This document shows, piece after piece, positions 16,453-25,468 of a stretch of DNA of 64,000 nucleotides. This stretch comes from Caballeronia ptereochthonis (lineage in GTDB: Bacteria > Pseudomonadota > Gammaproteobacteria > Burkholderiales > Burkholderiaceae), in NCBI RefSeq assembly GCF_001545075.1, contig NZ_FCOB02000019.1:62001-126000 (forward strand). Direction: 5' to 3'. The translations under genes and the position numbers were made by a program. Under the pieces are notes generated by a model. The model saw nothing but the letters and a program-made list of their open reading frames with translations. It was not told where the DNA came from and searched no databases. Positions within the stretch are counted from its first letter, which is position 1; the number at the start of each line of letters is the position of its first letter.

Positions 16453-17760
16453 TTGTACAACAGCACTTCCCTGCCCTCGTCGCTCGAGGCGAGCGACGCC
16501 GACTCGATCTTCCGCCGCGTCGCGTTGCGCTTCATGCCGCTGCTGTTCGTCGGCTACGTGGTCGCGTATCTCGATCGCGTGAACGTCGGCTTCGCCAAGC
16601 TGCAAATGCTCAACAGCCTGCACCTGAGCGAAGCCGTCTATGGTCTCGGCGCAGGCCTTTTCTTCGTCGGCTATTTCTTCTTCGAGGTGCCGAGCAACCT
16701 GCTCCTGCATCGCATCGGAGCACGGCGCTGGATTGCGCGGATCATGATCACCTGGGCCATCCTCTCGATGGCGACCGCGTGGGTCACGACGCCGGTGCAG
16801 TTCTACGTCGTGCGCTTTCTGCTCGGCGTGGCGGAAGCGGGCTTCTTTCCCGGCATGGTGCTCTATCTGACGTACTGGTTTCCGTCGCATCGGCGCGGCA
16901 AGATGGTCGCGCTGCTGATGGCGGGCAATCCGGTGTCGGGGCTCGTCGGCGGCCCCATGTCGGGTTACATCATGCACGCGATGCAAGGCACCTGGGGCAT
17001 GGCGGGCTGGCAATGGCTCTTCATCATCGAAGCGCTGCCTTCCATCCTGCTCGGCTTCGTCGTCCTGCGCCATCTCGACGATCGCGTCGCCGATGCGACG
17101 TGGCTCTCGGACCGGGACAAGAGCGTGATTCTCGACGAAATCGCCGCCGACACCACGACGCACACGCATGGCTCGGTGCGCGCCGTGTTCACGTCCGCGC
17201 GCGTGTACCTGATGTGCCTGATCCTCTTCGGCATCGTCATGGGCTCGTATGCGATCGGCTTCTGGCAGCCGACCATTCTCCGCTCGACGGGCATCGAGGA
17301 CGCGTTCATCATCGGCCTGCTCACGATGATTCCCTACTCCGTCGCGCTCGTTTCGATGATCGTGGCGGGCAAGCACGCCGATCATACGCGCGAGCGACGC
17401 TGGCATGTGGCGGTGCCTGCGCTCGTCGCCGGATCGGGGTTCGTGCTGTGCGCGCTGTTCGGCTCGTCGTCCGCGCTCTCGGTACTGGGGCTCACGCTCG
17501 CGACCGCGGGCGTCATCACCGCCTTGCCGATGTTCTGGGCGCTGCCGACCGCCTTTCTCGGCGGCACGGGGGCAGCCGCGGGTATCGCGCTCATCAATTG
17601 CACGGGCAATCTCGCGGGTTTCATCAGCCCCGCGGTGATCGGCTGGCTCAAGACGATCACGCAGTCGCTATCATCGGGACTTTTCGTCGTCGCGGCTTCG
17701 CTTGCGCTCTCGGCGCTGCTGATTCTCATGTTCGTCCCGGCGCGCCTCGTCAACAAATGA
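16453..17760 (+). CDS. MFS transporter, anion:cation symporter (sugar-acid) family, TTG start
   Basis: This 435-residue permease shows about twelve membrane segments and the ACS-family signature YVVAYLDRVNVGFAK near residue 36. Further markers are GAGLFFVGYFFFEVPSNLL and RFLLGVAEAGFFPG. The ACS family takes up hexonates, hexarates and related organic anions with protons. Translation very probably starts at the TTG at 16453, because AGGAG lies seven bases upstream and no ATG or GTG fits the family N-terminus. It sits between the DapA-family enzyme and a 2-hydroxyacid dehydrogenase, so it is the likely uptake system for the substrate of this locus. Confidence 0.88.
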   Translation: MYNSTSLPSSLEASDADSIFRRVALRFMPLLFVGYVVAYLDRVNVGFAKLQMLNSLHLSEAVYGLGAGLFFVGYFFFEVPSNLLLHRIGARRWIARIMITWAILSMATAWVTTPVQFYVVRFLLGVAEAGFFPGMVLYLTYWFPSHRRGKMVALLMAGNPVSGLVGGPMSGYIMHAMQGTWGMAGWQWLFIIEALPSILLGFVVLRHLDDRVADATWLSDRDKSVILDEIAADTTTHTHGSVRAVFTSARVYLMCLILFGIVMGSYAIGFWQPTILRSTGIEDAFIIGLLTMIPYSVALVSMIVAGKHADHTRERRWHVAVPALVAGSGFVLCALFGSSSALSVLGLTLATAGVITALPMFWALPTAFLGGTGAAAGIALINCTGNLAGFISPAVIGWLKTITQSLSSGLFVVAASLALSALLILMFVPARLVNK

Positions 17761-17767
17761 GGTATCG

Positions 17768-18724
17768 ATGTCCAGCCGCAACGACAAAGAGGTGAGCTTG
17801 CCGCCGGTGCTGCGCATCGGCGAGTTTCCGGCTAGCGCGCATGCGTTGCTTCAGGCGCGCTTCGATCTCGTCTCGCTTGCGGAGATCGATGAAGACGATG
17901 CCTTGCGCGAGCGCATCGGCGCGATCGCCACACGCTCGAACTATGACATCGACATCACGTTGATCGAGCGCCTGCCGTCGCTGAAGATCATCGCGACGAG
18001 CGGCGTCGGGTTCGATCGCATTCCCATCGGGTTCGCGCGTGAACGCGGCATCGTCGTGGCGAACACGCCGGACCTGCTCAATGCGGCGGTGGCGGAACTG
18101 ACCATCGGCCTGCTTCTCGCGCTCTTGCGGCAATTGCCGCAGGCGGACCGCTTCGTGCGCTCGGGCGCATGGTCGCAATGCGCGTTCGCGCTCGGTTCGA
18201 GCCTCGCGGGCAAGCGCGTGGGCATCATCGGCATGGGACGCATCGGCAAGGAGATCGCGCGGCGGCTCGCGCCCTTCGATGTCGAAATCGCTTACTACGG
18301 GCGCACGAAACAAGCGCTTGCGCATGAATGGTTCGCGCGTCCGCAGGAACTCGCGCGATGGTCGGACATTCTGATCGCGGCGTGCCCGGGCGGCGCCGAG
18401 ACGCGGCATCTCGTCGACGCCGCCGTGTTCGATGCGCTCGGTGCGCAAGGCGTGCTCGTGAATATCGCGCGAGGTTCCGTCGTCGATGAAGGAGCGCTCG
18501 TGCAGGCGCTCGAACGAAAAGCGATCGCGGGCGCCGCGCTCGACGTCTTCGAACATGAGCCGCTGCAAGCGTCGCCCTTGTGCGCGCTCGACAATGTCGT
18601 GCTGAGCCCGCACATCGGCAGCGCGACTCACGAAACGCGCCTGGCGATGGCGCGGCTCACCGTCGACAACATCGTGTCGTTCTTCGCGACGGGCGAGGCG
18701 ATCACGCCTGTTGTCGTGGCTTGA
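17768..18724 (+). CDS. D-isomer-specific 2-hydroxyacid dehydrogenase (GhrB-like)
   Basis: The 318-residue protein has the NAD(P)-binding GKRVGIIGMGRIGKE at about residue 153 and the catalytic Arg in NIARGSVVDEGAL. The Glu lies in LDVFEHEP and the His in VLSPHIGSATHETR. Such enzymes reduce glyoxylate, hydroxypyruvate or 2-keto sugar acids. It starts seven bases after the MFS stop, completing a three-gene operon. A role in reducing a keto acid released by the DapA-family step is plausible but not shown. Confidence 0.86.
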   Translation: MSSRNDKEVSLPPVLRIGEFPASAHALLQARFDLVSLAEIDEDDALRERIGAIATRSNYDIDITLIERLPSLKIIATSGVGFDRIPIGFARERGIVVANTPDLLNAAVAELTIGLLLALLRQLPQADRFVRSGAWSQCAFALGSSLAGKRVGIIGMGRIGKEIARRLAPFDVEIAYYGRTKQALAHEWFARPQELARWSDILIAACPGGAETRHLVDAAVFDALGAQGVLVNIARGSVVDEGALVQALERKAIAGAALDVFEHEPLQASPLCALDNVVLSPHIGSATHETRLAMARLTVDNIVSFFATGEAITPVVVA

Positions 18725-18837
18725 CGCCCGCGAGACGCCTTTCGATTTCGTCCGCCTCGCCCAGCCGATGCCGAACGCAAGCGCCCCCATCGTGCGATAA
18801 ATTAAACTGATGGCCTTCGCATTCAGGCGCCTTGCAC

Positions 18838-20109
18838 ATGGACAATCGCGAGCTGCTCAACCTCGCCTACCTGCGCGCGTTCCGGCTCGTCGCGCAGACC
18901 GGCAGTGCCACGCGCGCCGCGGCCGCGCTCTTTCGCGCGCAATCGGCGGTCACGCGTTCGCTGCAGGAACTGGAGGCGGCGGTCGGCGAAACCTTGCTCG
19001 AACGCCGCCCTTCAGGCATGTTGCCGACGCCCGCCGGACGCGCGGTGCTGCTGCGCTGCCAGCGCATCTTCACGGAGCTGGAAGAACTCGCGCAGTGGTG
19101 CGCGGTGCGACAATCGCGCCGCCGGACCGCGACGGCCGGCGGCACGCTTCCCGCGTTTCTGCTCAACACGCGACGGCTGCAACTCTTTTCCGCGCTCGCG
19201 CGTCACCGCCACATGCCCAGCGCGGCGCAGACGCTCGGCCTCAGCCAGCCGGCCGTGAGCAGCGCGATCCGCATCATGGAGACGGGCGCGGGCATGCAAC
19301 TGTTCTATCGCAGCCCGCGCGGACTTCTTCTCACGAGCGAGGGCGAAACGTTCGTGCTGCACGTGCGCCGCGCGCTGAACGAACTGCGCCACATTCCCGA
19401 CGATCTCGCCGCCTTGCGCGGCACGATTCAGGGCTACGTGACGGTGGGCGCGCTGCCGCTCGGCAGAACCCTGATCCTGCCCGGTGCGATCGCGCGCGTG
19501 GCCGCGCAGTATCCGGGCGTGCGGGTCGTGACCGACGAGAGCTCGTACGAAACGCTCGTCGCGGGACTGCGTGCGGGTGATATCGACTTCGTGCTCGGGG
19601 CCTTGCGCCAGAACGATGCATCGAGCGGGCTCGCCAACGAGCGTCTCATGTCGGAGGACATCGTCGTGATCGCGCGGCGCGGACATCCGCTCGCGGGCGT
19701 GAGCGGACTGTCGCTCAAGGAGCTGACTTCAGCACAATGGGTTCTGCCGCGCAGCCACGCGCCCGCGCGCGGTATGTTCGAGGCGCAGTTCAAGCGATGG
19801 AAGCTCAAGCCGCCGATGCCCACGGTCGAAACCGCCGACCTCGCGGTCATTCGCGGTCTGCTGATGCACACCGACATGCTCGCCGCCGTATCGGCGCAGC
19901 AACTGCATTACGAGTGCGAATCGGGTCAGCTCACGGTGCTGGACATCGCCATGCAGAATACGCGGCGCGAGATCGGCCTCACATTGCGTGCGGGCGGCAC
20001 GCCTTCGCCGGCGGCAAGAGCGATGATCGACGCGATCCGTCTCACGGTCGACCAGCTCGGGCACGCGATGCGCCGTGAATCGTCGAGCGCGGCGAAGACG
20101 GTCGTTTGA
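18838..20109 (+). CDS. LysR-family regulator with two N-terminal HTH domains
   Basis: At 423 residues this is about 120 longer than a normal LysR protein. Residues 9-68 form one LysR HTH (TGSATRAAAALFRAQSAVTR). Residues 109-170 form a second (MPSAAQTLGLSQPAVSSAIR), each followed by its own wing and linker. A single effector domain covers about 195-410. The duplicated DNA-binding unit could let one protein grip two operators or a longer site. The start is the ATG at 18838 (MDNRELLNLAYLRAF); a TTG two codons upstream is less likely. It follows the operon with 113 bases between, so it probably has its own promoter and may control the locus. Confidence 0.85.
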   Translation: MDNRELLNLAYLRAFRLVAQTGSATRAAAALFRAQSAVTRSLQELEAAVGETLLERRPSGMLPTPAGRAVLLRCQRIFTELEELAQWCAVRQSRRRTATAGGTLPAFLLNTRRLQLFSALARHRHMPSAAQTLGLSQPAVSSAIRIMETGAGMQLFYRSPRGLLLTSEGETFVLHVRRALNELRHIPDDLAALRGTIQGYVTVGALPLGRTLILPGAIARVAAQYPGVRVVTDESSYETLVAGLRAGDIDFVLGALRQNDASSGLANERLMSEDIVVIARRGHPLAGVSGLSLKELTSAQWVLPRSHAPARGMFEAQFKRWKLKPPMPTVETADLAVIRGLLMHTDMLAAVSAQQLHYECESGQLTVLDIAMQNTRREIGLTLRAGGTPSPAARAMIDAIRLTVDQLGHAMRRESSSAAKTVV

Positions 20110-20288
20110 CGTGTCGAGCTTTTTATTTGATGACCGGCGTATGTCACCTTGATTGCGGAATGCTTGCGGGGCCATCTGAATTATTTATCGCGCTAAGCCT
20201 TTTTGTATCGATCCGTTGCTGTGCTGTATGGTGTAGTCGTTGAATCGCGTCAATCTCGAGCCTTCCCGACAAAGGCAAAGGACAATCG

Positions 20289-20957
20289 ATGAATGAACGG
20301 CAATGGATCGCAATGGACGAGTACCTGTGCGAGCGTACTCGAGCACAGGACGAAACGCTCGCGGCAACCTTGCAGGACAGCGCGCAGGCGGGGCTGCCCG
20401 CCATCAATGTCGCACCGAACCAGGGCAAGCTGCTGCAGATGCTCGCGCGCATGCGCGGCGCACGGCGCATCCTGGAGCTCGGCACGCTCGGCGGATACAG
20501 CACCATCTGGCTCGCGCGCGCCCTGCCCGCCGACGGCACCTTGCTCACGCTGGAAGCCGTCGAACGACATGCGGAAGTCGCGCGCAGGAACATCGAGCGT
20601 GCCGGACTATCGGGCGTGGTTTCGGTGATCGTCGGCGACGCGGTGGATACGCTCGAAGCGTTCGTGCGCGACGGCATACCGCCGTTCGATTTCATCTTTC
20701 TCGACGCCGACAAGAAGAGCTATCCGGCGTATCTGAGCCTGGCGTTACGTCTCAGCCGGCCGGGAACGGTAATCGTCGCCGACAACGTGATCCGCGCTGG
20801 CCGCATCGCGGATCCCCACAGCACCGATCCGGACGTGATCGGCGTGCGCGCCTTCTTCGACATGCTGGCCTCGGATGCCCGCATTTCCTCCACGGCAATT
20901 CAGACGGTGGGCAGCAAGGGTTGGGACGGCTTTTCGCTCTCGATCGTCTCCGATTGA
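20289..20957 (+). CDS. Class I SAM O-methyltransferase (caffeoyl-CoA OMT-like)
   Basis: The 222-residue protein has the CCoAOMT-type layout. RILELGTLGGYSTIWLARALP (about residue 60) binds SAM, DFIFLDADKKSYPAYL provides the metal-binding Asp region, and VIVADNVIRAGRI supplies DN metal ligands. Bacterial members methylate catechol-like hydroxyls in a divalent-metal-dependent way. It stands alone, 180 bases after the LysR gene and 100 bases before the ECF locus, so context gives no clear substrate. Confidence 0.83.
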   Translation: MNERQWIAMDEYLCERTRAQDETLAATLQDSAQAGLPAINVAPNQGKLLQMLARMRGARRILELGTLGGYSTIWLARALPADGTLLTLEAVERHAEVARRNIERAGLSGVVSVIVGDAVDTLEAFVRDGIPPFDFIFLDADKKSYPAYLSLALRLSRPGTVIVADNVIRAGRIADPHSTDPDVIGVRAFFDMLASDARISSTAIQTVGSKGWDGFSLSIVSD

Positions 20958-20998
20958 AGCGGTGACTTTTTCGTCTGAATAAATATTCATAGCCCCGG

Positions 20999-21025
20999 GG
21001 AATAAAACGCTCGGCCCGCCTGTTA
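20999..21025 (+). promoter_or_regulatory. Possible ECF sigma-factor promoter
   Basis: GGAATAAA (20999-21006), about 14 bases, then TGTTA (21021-21025), resembles ECF-type promoters with a GGAAY -35 and a GTT-containing -10. It lies 35 bases before the first anti-sigma-like gene, so the ECF factor may activate its own operon. The assignment rests on motif resemblance only. Confidence 0.4.
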
Positions 21026-21059
21026 GCCCATCGAGAGCACAAAAAATCGATGCGCCGAC

Positions 21060-21755
21060 ATGGATGACCCGCTAACGGAACGAGATATTCAGGCTTTTGC
21101 GGACGGAAGCCTGCCGCCTGCGCGCGCCGCGCGAGTCGGGCGCTATCTCGACGCGCGTCCGGGCGAGGTGCAACGGGTCGCGTTTTATCGTCATCTGAAC
21201 CGGCGGATGCCGAACGTTTTCGATCGGGTCTCGGCGCATCACCGGCATGAATCGCCTGGAGCCCGCCCGCCGGCAAGAAGCGTGCTGCGCAATACCCTGC
21301 TCGTTGCATGCTCTGCTCTGGCCGTCGCCGGTTGGTGCGCCGCCGCCCATGTATCAGCTGACATGCTCGATGCGTCGGCGGTCATGGCATTGACGGAGAC
21401 ATCCAGCCCCCACGGCACCAGTGCGCCCCCGCTCGTCTCGCACGACCCTTACTTCACCGAACTCACGCCGGTCGGCCTCGAACTGGTTGCGACGAAGCTG
21501 CGTCGTGCGGGATCATTCGCCCATATCGACGAGTTCGACTACCGGAACGCCGACGGCGACGCCGTGATCCTGCTCACGGCGCGGGCGCCCTTCGCCGGCG
21601 AGGAGCCACATTGGAGTGCGCAGCGGGTGGGCGACATCCGCCTGCTCTCATGGACGACGGGCGGCAAGCGATACGCGCTCGCCGGCCGCGCCGGCACGCA
21701 CGGACTCATGCGCGCGGCCGACGCCTTGACGATGACGGCGCAAAGGGCGCAATGA
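21060..21755 (+). CDS. Anti-sigma-factor-like transmembrane protein
   Basis: The 231-residue protein opens with TERDIQAFADGSLPPARAARVGRYL, the N-terminal fold seen in transmembrane anti-sigma regulators. One membrane helix (NTLLVACSALAVAGWCAAAHV, about residues 78-98) follows, then an extracytoplasmic domain of about 130 residues. There is no HxxxCxxC zinc motif. Its N-terminal region and C-terminal WTTGGKRYALAGRAG resemble the protein encoded at 22331, so the two are paralogues flanking one ECF sigma gene. It would hold the sigma factor at the membrane until a periplasmic signal arrives. Confidence 0.72.
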   Translation: MDDPLTERDIQAFADGSLPPARAARVGRYLDARPGEVQRVAFYRHLNRRMPNVFDRVSAHHRHESPGARPPARSVLRNTLLVACSALAVAGWCAAAHVSADMLDASAVMALTETSSPHGTSAPPLVSHDPYFTELTPVGLELVATKLRRAGSFAHIDEFDYRNADGDAVILLTARAPFAGEEPHWSAQRVGDIRLLSWTTGGKRYALAGRAGTHGLMRAADALTMTAQRAQ

Positions 21756-21815
21756 AATGCGCGTATCGCCGTTCACCGCATCGGGCGCGCCGCGCAACAT
21801 ACGACGGATAACGCA

Positions 21816-22334
21816 ATGGACATCCGCGACGAACTGATGGAACACATCCCGAGGCTGCGCCGCTATGCGCGCGCGCTGCTCAACAATCGGGATCTCGCGG
21901 ACGATCTGATCCAGGACACGATCGAACGCGCACTGTCGCGCGCGAGGATGTTCGAAGCGGGCACCGATCTGCGCGCCTGGCTTTTCACCATCATGCATAA
22001 CGTGTTCGTGAATCAGGTGAGCAAGGCGTCGGCACGTGCGGTGCACGTGTCCGTCGACGATGACACCACGAGCGAAACCGACATCACCGTGCCGGGCAAT
22101 CAGCTCGGCTCGCTCGAAATGCGCGATCTCGACTTTGCATTGCAACGTCTGCCCGCCGAACAACGCGCAGTCGTTCTGCTCGTCGGATTGGAAGAAATGA
22201 GCTATGCGGAAGTAGCGATGGCGCTCGATATTCCCGTGGGCACGGTGATGTCGCGGCTTTCCCGTGGCCGTGAACGGCTGCGTGCATTGATGGCAGGCGC
22301 GCAACCCGATGCGAAGTTGAAGGTGGTGCGATGA
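21816..22334 (+). CDS. ECF-type RNA polymerase sigma factor
   Basis: This 172-residue protein has region 2 at about residues 8-70 (PRLRRYARALLNNRDLADDLIQDTIERAL and LRAWLFTIMHNVFVNQ). Region 4 lies at about 110-160 (LPAEQRAVVLLVGLEEMSYAEVAMAL, GTVMSRLSRGRERLR). This two-domain form is diagnostic of group 4 (ECF) sigma factors. It lies 60 bases after one anti-sigma-like gene and overlaps the next by four bases (ATGA), so the sigma factor and second regulator are made together. Confidence 0.92.
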   Translation: MDIRDELMEHIPRLRRYARALLNNRDLADDLIQDTIERALSRARMFEAGTDLRAWLFTIMHNVFVNQVSKASARAVHVSVDDDTTSETDITVPGNQLGSLEMRDLDFALQRLPAEQRAVVLLVGLEEMSYAEVAMALDIPVGTVMSRLSRGRERLRALMAGAQPDAKLKVVR

Positions 22335-23155
22335 GCGACCAACAGGCTCCGATCAGCGAAGAAGACATTCACGCCTACGTCGATGGCGCGCTCTCGGCAG
22401 AGCGCCGCGCGCAGGTCGAACGTGCAATCGAACTCAATCCGGCGCTGGCCGCGCGAGTGAGCGATTACTTCTCGCTCAACAACATGTTCCATGAGCGATA
22501 CGATCGCGTGCTCAACGAGCCCGTGCCCGCACGCCTGCGCACGCTGAAGAAGCAACGCTGGTTCAGCGCCGCGAACTGGCCGCAATTCGCCGGCATGGCG
22601 GCGGCGCTCGTGCTGGGCATCAGCATTGGCATCGGCGCGAACATGGGGAAGGATGCGGTGTCGCTCACGGGAACGAGCACGTCGAACGCGAGCGCCGTCA
22701 GTGCGAACGGCGTCGAGGGCATGGCGCGACAGGCCGCGATCGCGCATGTGGTGTATATGCCTGCCGTCGATCGGCCGGTCGATATCGGCAAGGACCGCGA
22801 ACAGGACTTCGTTCAGTACCTTTCGAACAGGCTCGGCACGGATGTGCATCCGCCCATGCTCACGAAAAGCGGCTTCGAGCTGATGGGCGGACGCATCCTT
22901 CCAGGCGACGACGGCCCTGTCGCGCAGTTCATGTATCGCGATGCCAAGGGCGAGCGCGTGACGCTATGCATCTCGCATCGCAAGACGAGGTCGAACACCA
23001 CTGCGTTCAAGCTGTATCAGGACGGACCCGTGAATGTCTTCTACTGGATCGATGGCGATTTCGGTTACGCGCTGTCGGGCGGCATCGATCGCAAGGTGAT
23101 GCTCGAACTCGCGCACGACGTCTATGCGCAACTGACGCCATCGACGCCAGGCTGA
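22331..23155 (+). CDS. Transmembrane anti-sigma factor
   Basis: The 274-residue protein has the N-terminal cytoplasmic segment ISEEDIHAYVDGALSAERRAQVERAI. A membrane helix lies near residues 78-98 (QFAGMAAALVLGISIGIGANM), followed by a periplasmic domain of about 170 residues ending in VFYWIDGDFGYALSGGIDRKVMLELA. The layout is that of anti-sigma factors co-encoded with ECF factors. It overlaps the sigma gene by four bases. No zinc-binding ZAS motif is visible, so redox sensing of the ChrR/RsrA type is unlikely. Confidence 0.82.
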   Translation: MSDQQAPISEEDIHAYVDGALSAERRAQVERAIELNPALAARVSDYFSLNNMFHERYDRVLNEPVPARLRTLKKQRWFSAANWPQFAGMAAALVLGISIGIGANMGKDAVSLTGTSTSNASAVSANGVEGMARQAAIAHVVYMPAVDRPVDIGKDREQDFVQYLSNRLGTDVHPPMLTKSGFELMGGRILPGDDGPVAQFMYRDAKGERVTLCISHRKTRSNTTAFKLYQDGPVNVFYWIDGDFGYALSGGIDRKVMLELAHDVYAQLTPSTPG

Positions 23156-23159
23156 TCGC

Positions 23160-24737
23160 TCATTCCGATGACATGCCCTGCCTCGTCAGGCCGGACCAGC
23201 GGCTGCGTACGGCGGGCAGGCGCGCTTCTGCCTGCCCGCGCGGCAGCTTGCGACATTCGACATGCATGCCCCGCGACGGCGCCGCGGCCACGAACTTCTC
23301 GATCTCCTCGCGCACATCCGGGTCGATATAGTCGGCTCTCGACGCGTCGAGAATGACCGTCGCGCCATCGGGAATCGCGCGCAGATGATGCTTGAGCGTC
23401 ACCTTGGCGAGAAACGACACGTCCTTGCGAAACGAAAGAAGGTAATGATCGTCGTGCTGCGCGATGGCGATCGGACGCCTGAGATTGGCGCGCACCGCAA
23501 GCGCCAGGCTGCATGCGATGCCGAGCAGGATGCCCATCAGCAGATCGGTCGCCAGGACGCCCGCAATGGTCGCGATGAACGGCGCAAAGCGTTCGATGCC
23601 CTGCCTCGCGACGTCGGCAAAGAGCGAAGGCTTGGCGAGCTTCAGGCCCGTGAAGATCAGGATGGCCGCAAGACACGCAAGCGGAATCAGGTTGATGACG
23701 CTCGTCAGCGCGAACACGCTCGCGAGCAAAAGCGCGCCATGCACGAACGAAGACCAGCGGCTCTGCGCGCCCGCATGCACATTCGCGGAACTGCGCACGA
23801 TGACCGACGTAATCGGCAACGCGCCGATCGCACCGGCCATCATGTTGCCGATGCCCTGGGCCTTCAGTTCACGGTCCGGATGCGCCGTGCGCTTCTTCGG
23901 ATCGAGCTGCTCCACCGCTTCGAGGCTGAGCAGCGTCTCGAGACTCGCGACGATCGCGAGCGTCAATGCAAGCCGCCATACATCGGGATTCACGAACTGC
24001 GAGAAGTTCGGCAACTCGAGCGCATTCGTGAACGCGGAGAGCGATTCGAGCGAAGGCAGCGCCACGCGATGCTGCGCGGGCGGCGCGAAGCCGGGCGCGA
24101 ACAGATCGAGCAAAAGCGTCATGCCGATACCGAACGCGACCACGGCGAGCGGCGCAGGCACCGCGCGCACCAGCGCGAAGCGACGCATCGCGCGCGTCTC
24201 CCAGCCTGCGAGCATTGCGAGCGATACGACCGCCACCGCGCACGCCGCAACCGATACCGGGCCGAACGGCGTGCCGAGCATGCCGGGGCCGCTCGCGGCC
24301 GGCGCGCCGTTATTGGCAAAGCCCGCTGCAAGCGGAATCTGCTTGATGACGAGCAGAAGGCCGATGGCGGCCAGCATGCCCTTGATGACCGACGAAGGGA
24401 CGTAGGCCGCGAAGCGCCCCGCCTTCAACATGCCGAAGCCGAACTGGATCGCGCCCGAGAGCAGCACCGCGAGCAGGAACGCGGAGAAGCTGCCGAGCCC
24501 CGCGATGCCGTCGACGACGATCACGATGAGGCCCGCGGCCGGCCCGCTTACGCTCAAATGCGAGCCGCTCAGCAAGGCGACGACCAGACCGCCGATGATC
24601 CCGGACAGCAGCCCGGCGAACGGCTCGACGCCCGATGCATTGGCGATGCCGAGACATAACGGCATCGCGACGAGAAACACGACAGTGCCCGCAAACAGAT
24701 CGCGCGGGAAAGTGGCAAGACGATTAGCGGAGTTCAT
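23160..24737 (-). CDS. SulP-family inorganic anion transporter with STAS domain (bicarbonate or sulfate)
   Basis: The 525-residue protein has ten or more membrane segments and the SulP landmarks SGSHLSVSGPAAGL near residue 58. ASLETLLSLEAVEQLDP, GIGNMMAGAIGALPITSVIVRSSANVHAGAQSRWSS-type core elements follow in order. A C-terminal STAS domain (about 425-500, DGATVILDASRADYIDPDVREEIE) is present. It lies 83 bases downstream of a beta-carbonic anhydrase gene on the same strand. SulP plus carbonic anhydrase pairs are known to act in bicarbonate uptake, which is the best guess here. The stop is five bases from the convergent anti-sigma gene. Confidence 0.87.
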   Translation of the reverse strand: MNSANRLATFPRDLFAGTVVFLVAMPLCLGIANASGVEPFAGLLSGIIGGLVVALLSGSHLSVSGPAAGLIVIVVDGIAGLGSFSAFLLAVLLSGAIQFGFGMLKAGRFAAYVPSSVIKGMLAAIGLLLVIKQIPLAAGFANNGAPAASGPGMLGTPFGPVSVAACAVAVVSLAMLAGWETRAMRRFALVRAVPAPLAVVAFGIGMTLLLDLFAPGFAPPAQHRVALPSLESLSAFTNALELPNFSQFVNPDVWRLALTLAIVASLETLLSLEAVEQLDPKKRTAHPDRELKAQGIGNMMAGAIGALPITSVIVRSSANVHAGAQSRWSSFVHGALLLASVFALTSVINLIPLACLAAILIFTGLKLAKPSLFADVARQGIERFAPFIATIAGVLATDLLMGILLGIACSLALAVRANLRRPIAIAQHDDHYLLSFRKDVSFLAKVTLKHHLRAIPDGATVILDASRADYIDPDVREEIEKFVAAAPSRGMHVECRKLPRGQAEARLPAVRSRWSGLTRQGMSSE

Positions 24738-24820
24738 GATTTTTTTGCACGAGTGGGCGCCTGCGAGCGTCGCTTTAGCGACATCGCATGGAATGGCAAT
24801 CGATCGGAAAGTTGGACGCT

Positions 24821-25468
24821 CTAGACCGTTTCGAGCGATGCGGACGTCAGGTGCGCGCCGCCTTGCGTATCGCGCGCATCGTCGTAGCCGGAGGCCAGCA
24901 CTTTGATGTGGCCGTCATGGAGGCCGAAAATCCAGCCGTGCACGAGCGGAGGTTCGTCGCGATCACGCACGATGGACGTGTGACGCAACAGCCGCACTTG
25001 CTCGAGCACATTAAGCTCGGCCAGGCGATTCGCGCGGGCGTCGAGCTCTGCAAATGCGTCGAGCTCTTCGCGATGCCGCGCGCCCAATGCGCATAGCGGC
25101 GCGATATGGCGATTCACGTGCGGCAAGTCGCTCGACAACGGCAGGAGTGAGGCGCGCACGCCGCCGCATCCGTAATGGCCGCACACGATCACGTGATCGA
25201 CTTTCAGCACGCGCACCGCATATTCCAGCACGCTCATCGTATTGTCGTCGGAAGGAGAGAACAGATTGGCGATGTTGCGATGGACGAAGAGATCTCCGGG
25301 ATTCGCGTTCGTGATGGTCTCGGCCGGGACGCGGCTATCCGAGCAGCCGATCCAGAGCACCTTGGGGCTTTGCCCTTGCGCTAACCGCGGGAAAAATTGC
25401 GCATCGGCATGCGCGGTCTCGCGCGCCCAGGCAATGTTTTCCAATAGCATTCGTTTGGGTCGATTCAT
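24821..25468 (-). CDS. Beta-class carbonic anhydrase
   Basis: The 215-residue enzyme has the zinc ligands C42 (IGCSDSR), H98 and C101 (CGHYGCGG), with the Asp44-Arg46 dyad. It interconverts CO2 and bicarbonate in the cytoplasm. The ATG at 25466-25468 follows GGAGAGAAA and starts the usual N-terminal helix; a longer frame upstream has no family similarity. It is the promoter-proximal gene of a two-gene operon with the SulP transporter, suggesting coupled bicarbonate import and CO2/bicarbonate balance. Confidence 0.92.
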   Translation of the reverse strand: MNRPKRMLLENIAWARETAHADAQFFPRLAQGQSPKVLWIGCSDSRVPAETITNANPGDLFVHRNIANLFSPSDDNTMSVLEYAVRVLKVDHVIVCGHYGCGGVRASLLPLSSDLPHVNRHIAPLCALGARHREELDAFAELDARANRLAELNVLEQVRLLRHTSIVRDRDEPPLVHGWIFGLHDGHIKVLASGYDDARDTQGGAHLTSASLETV

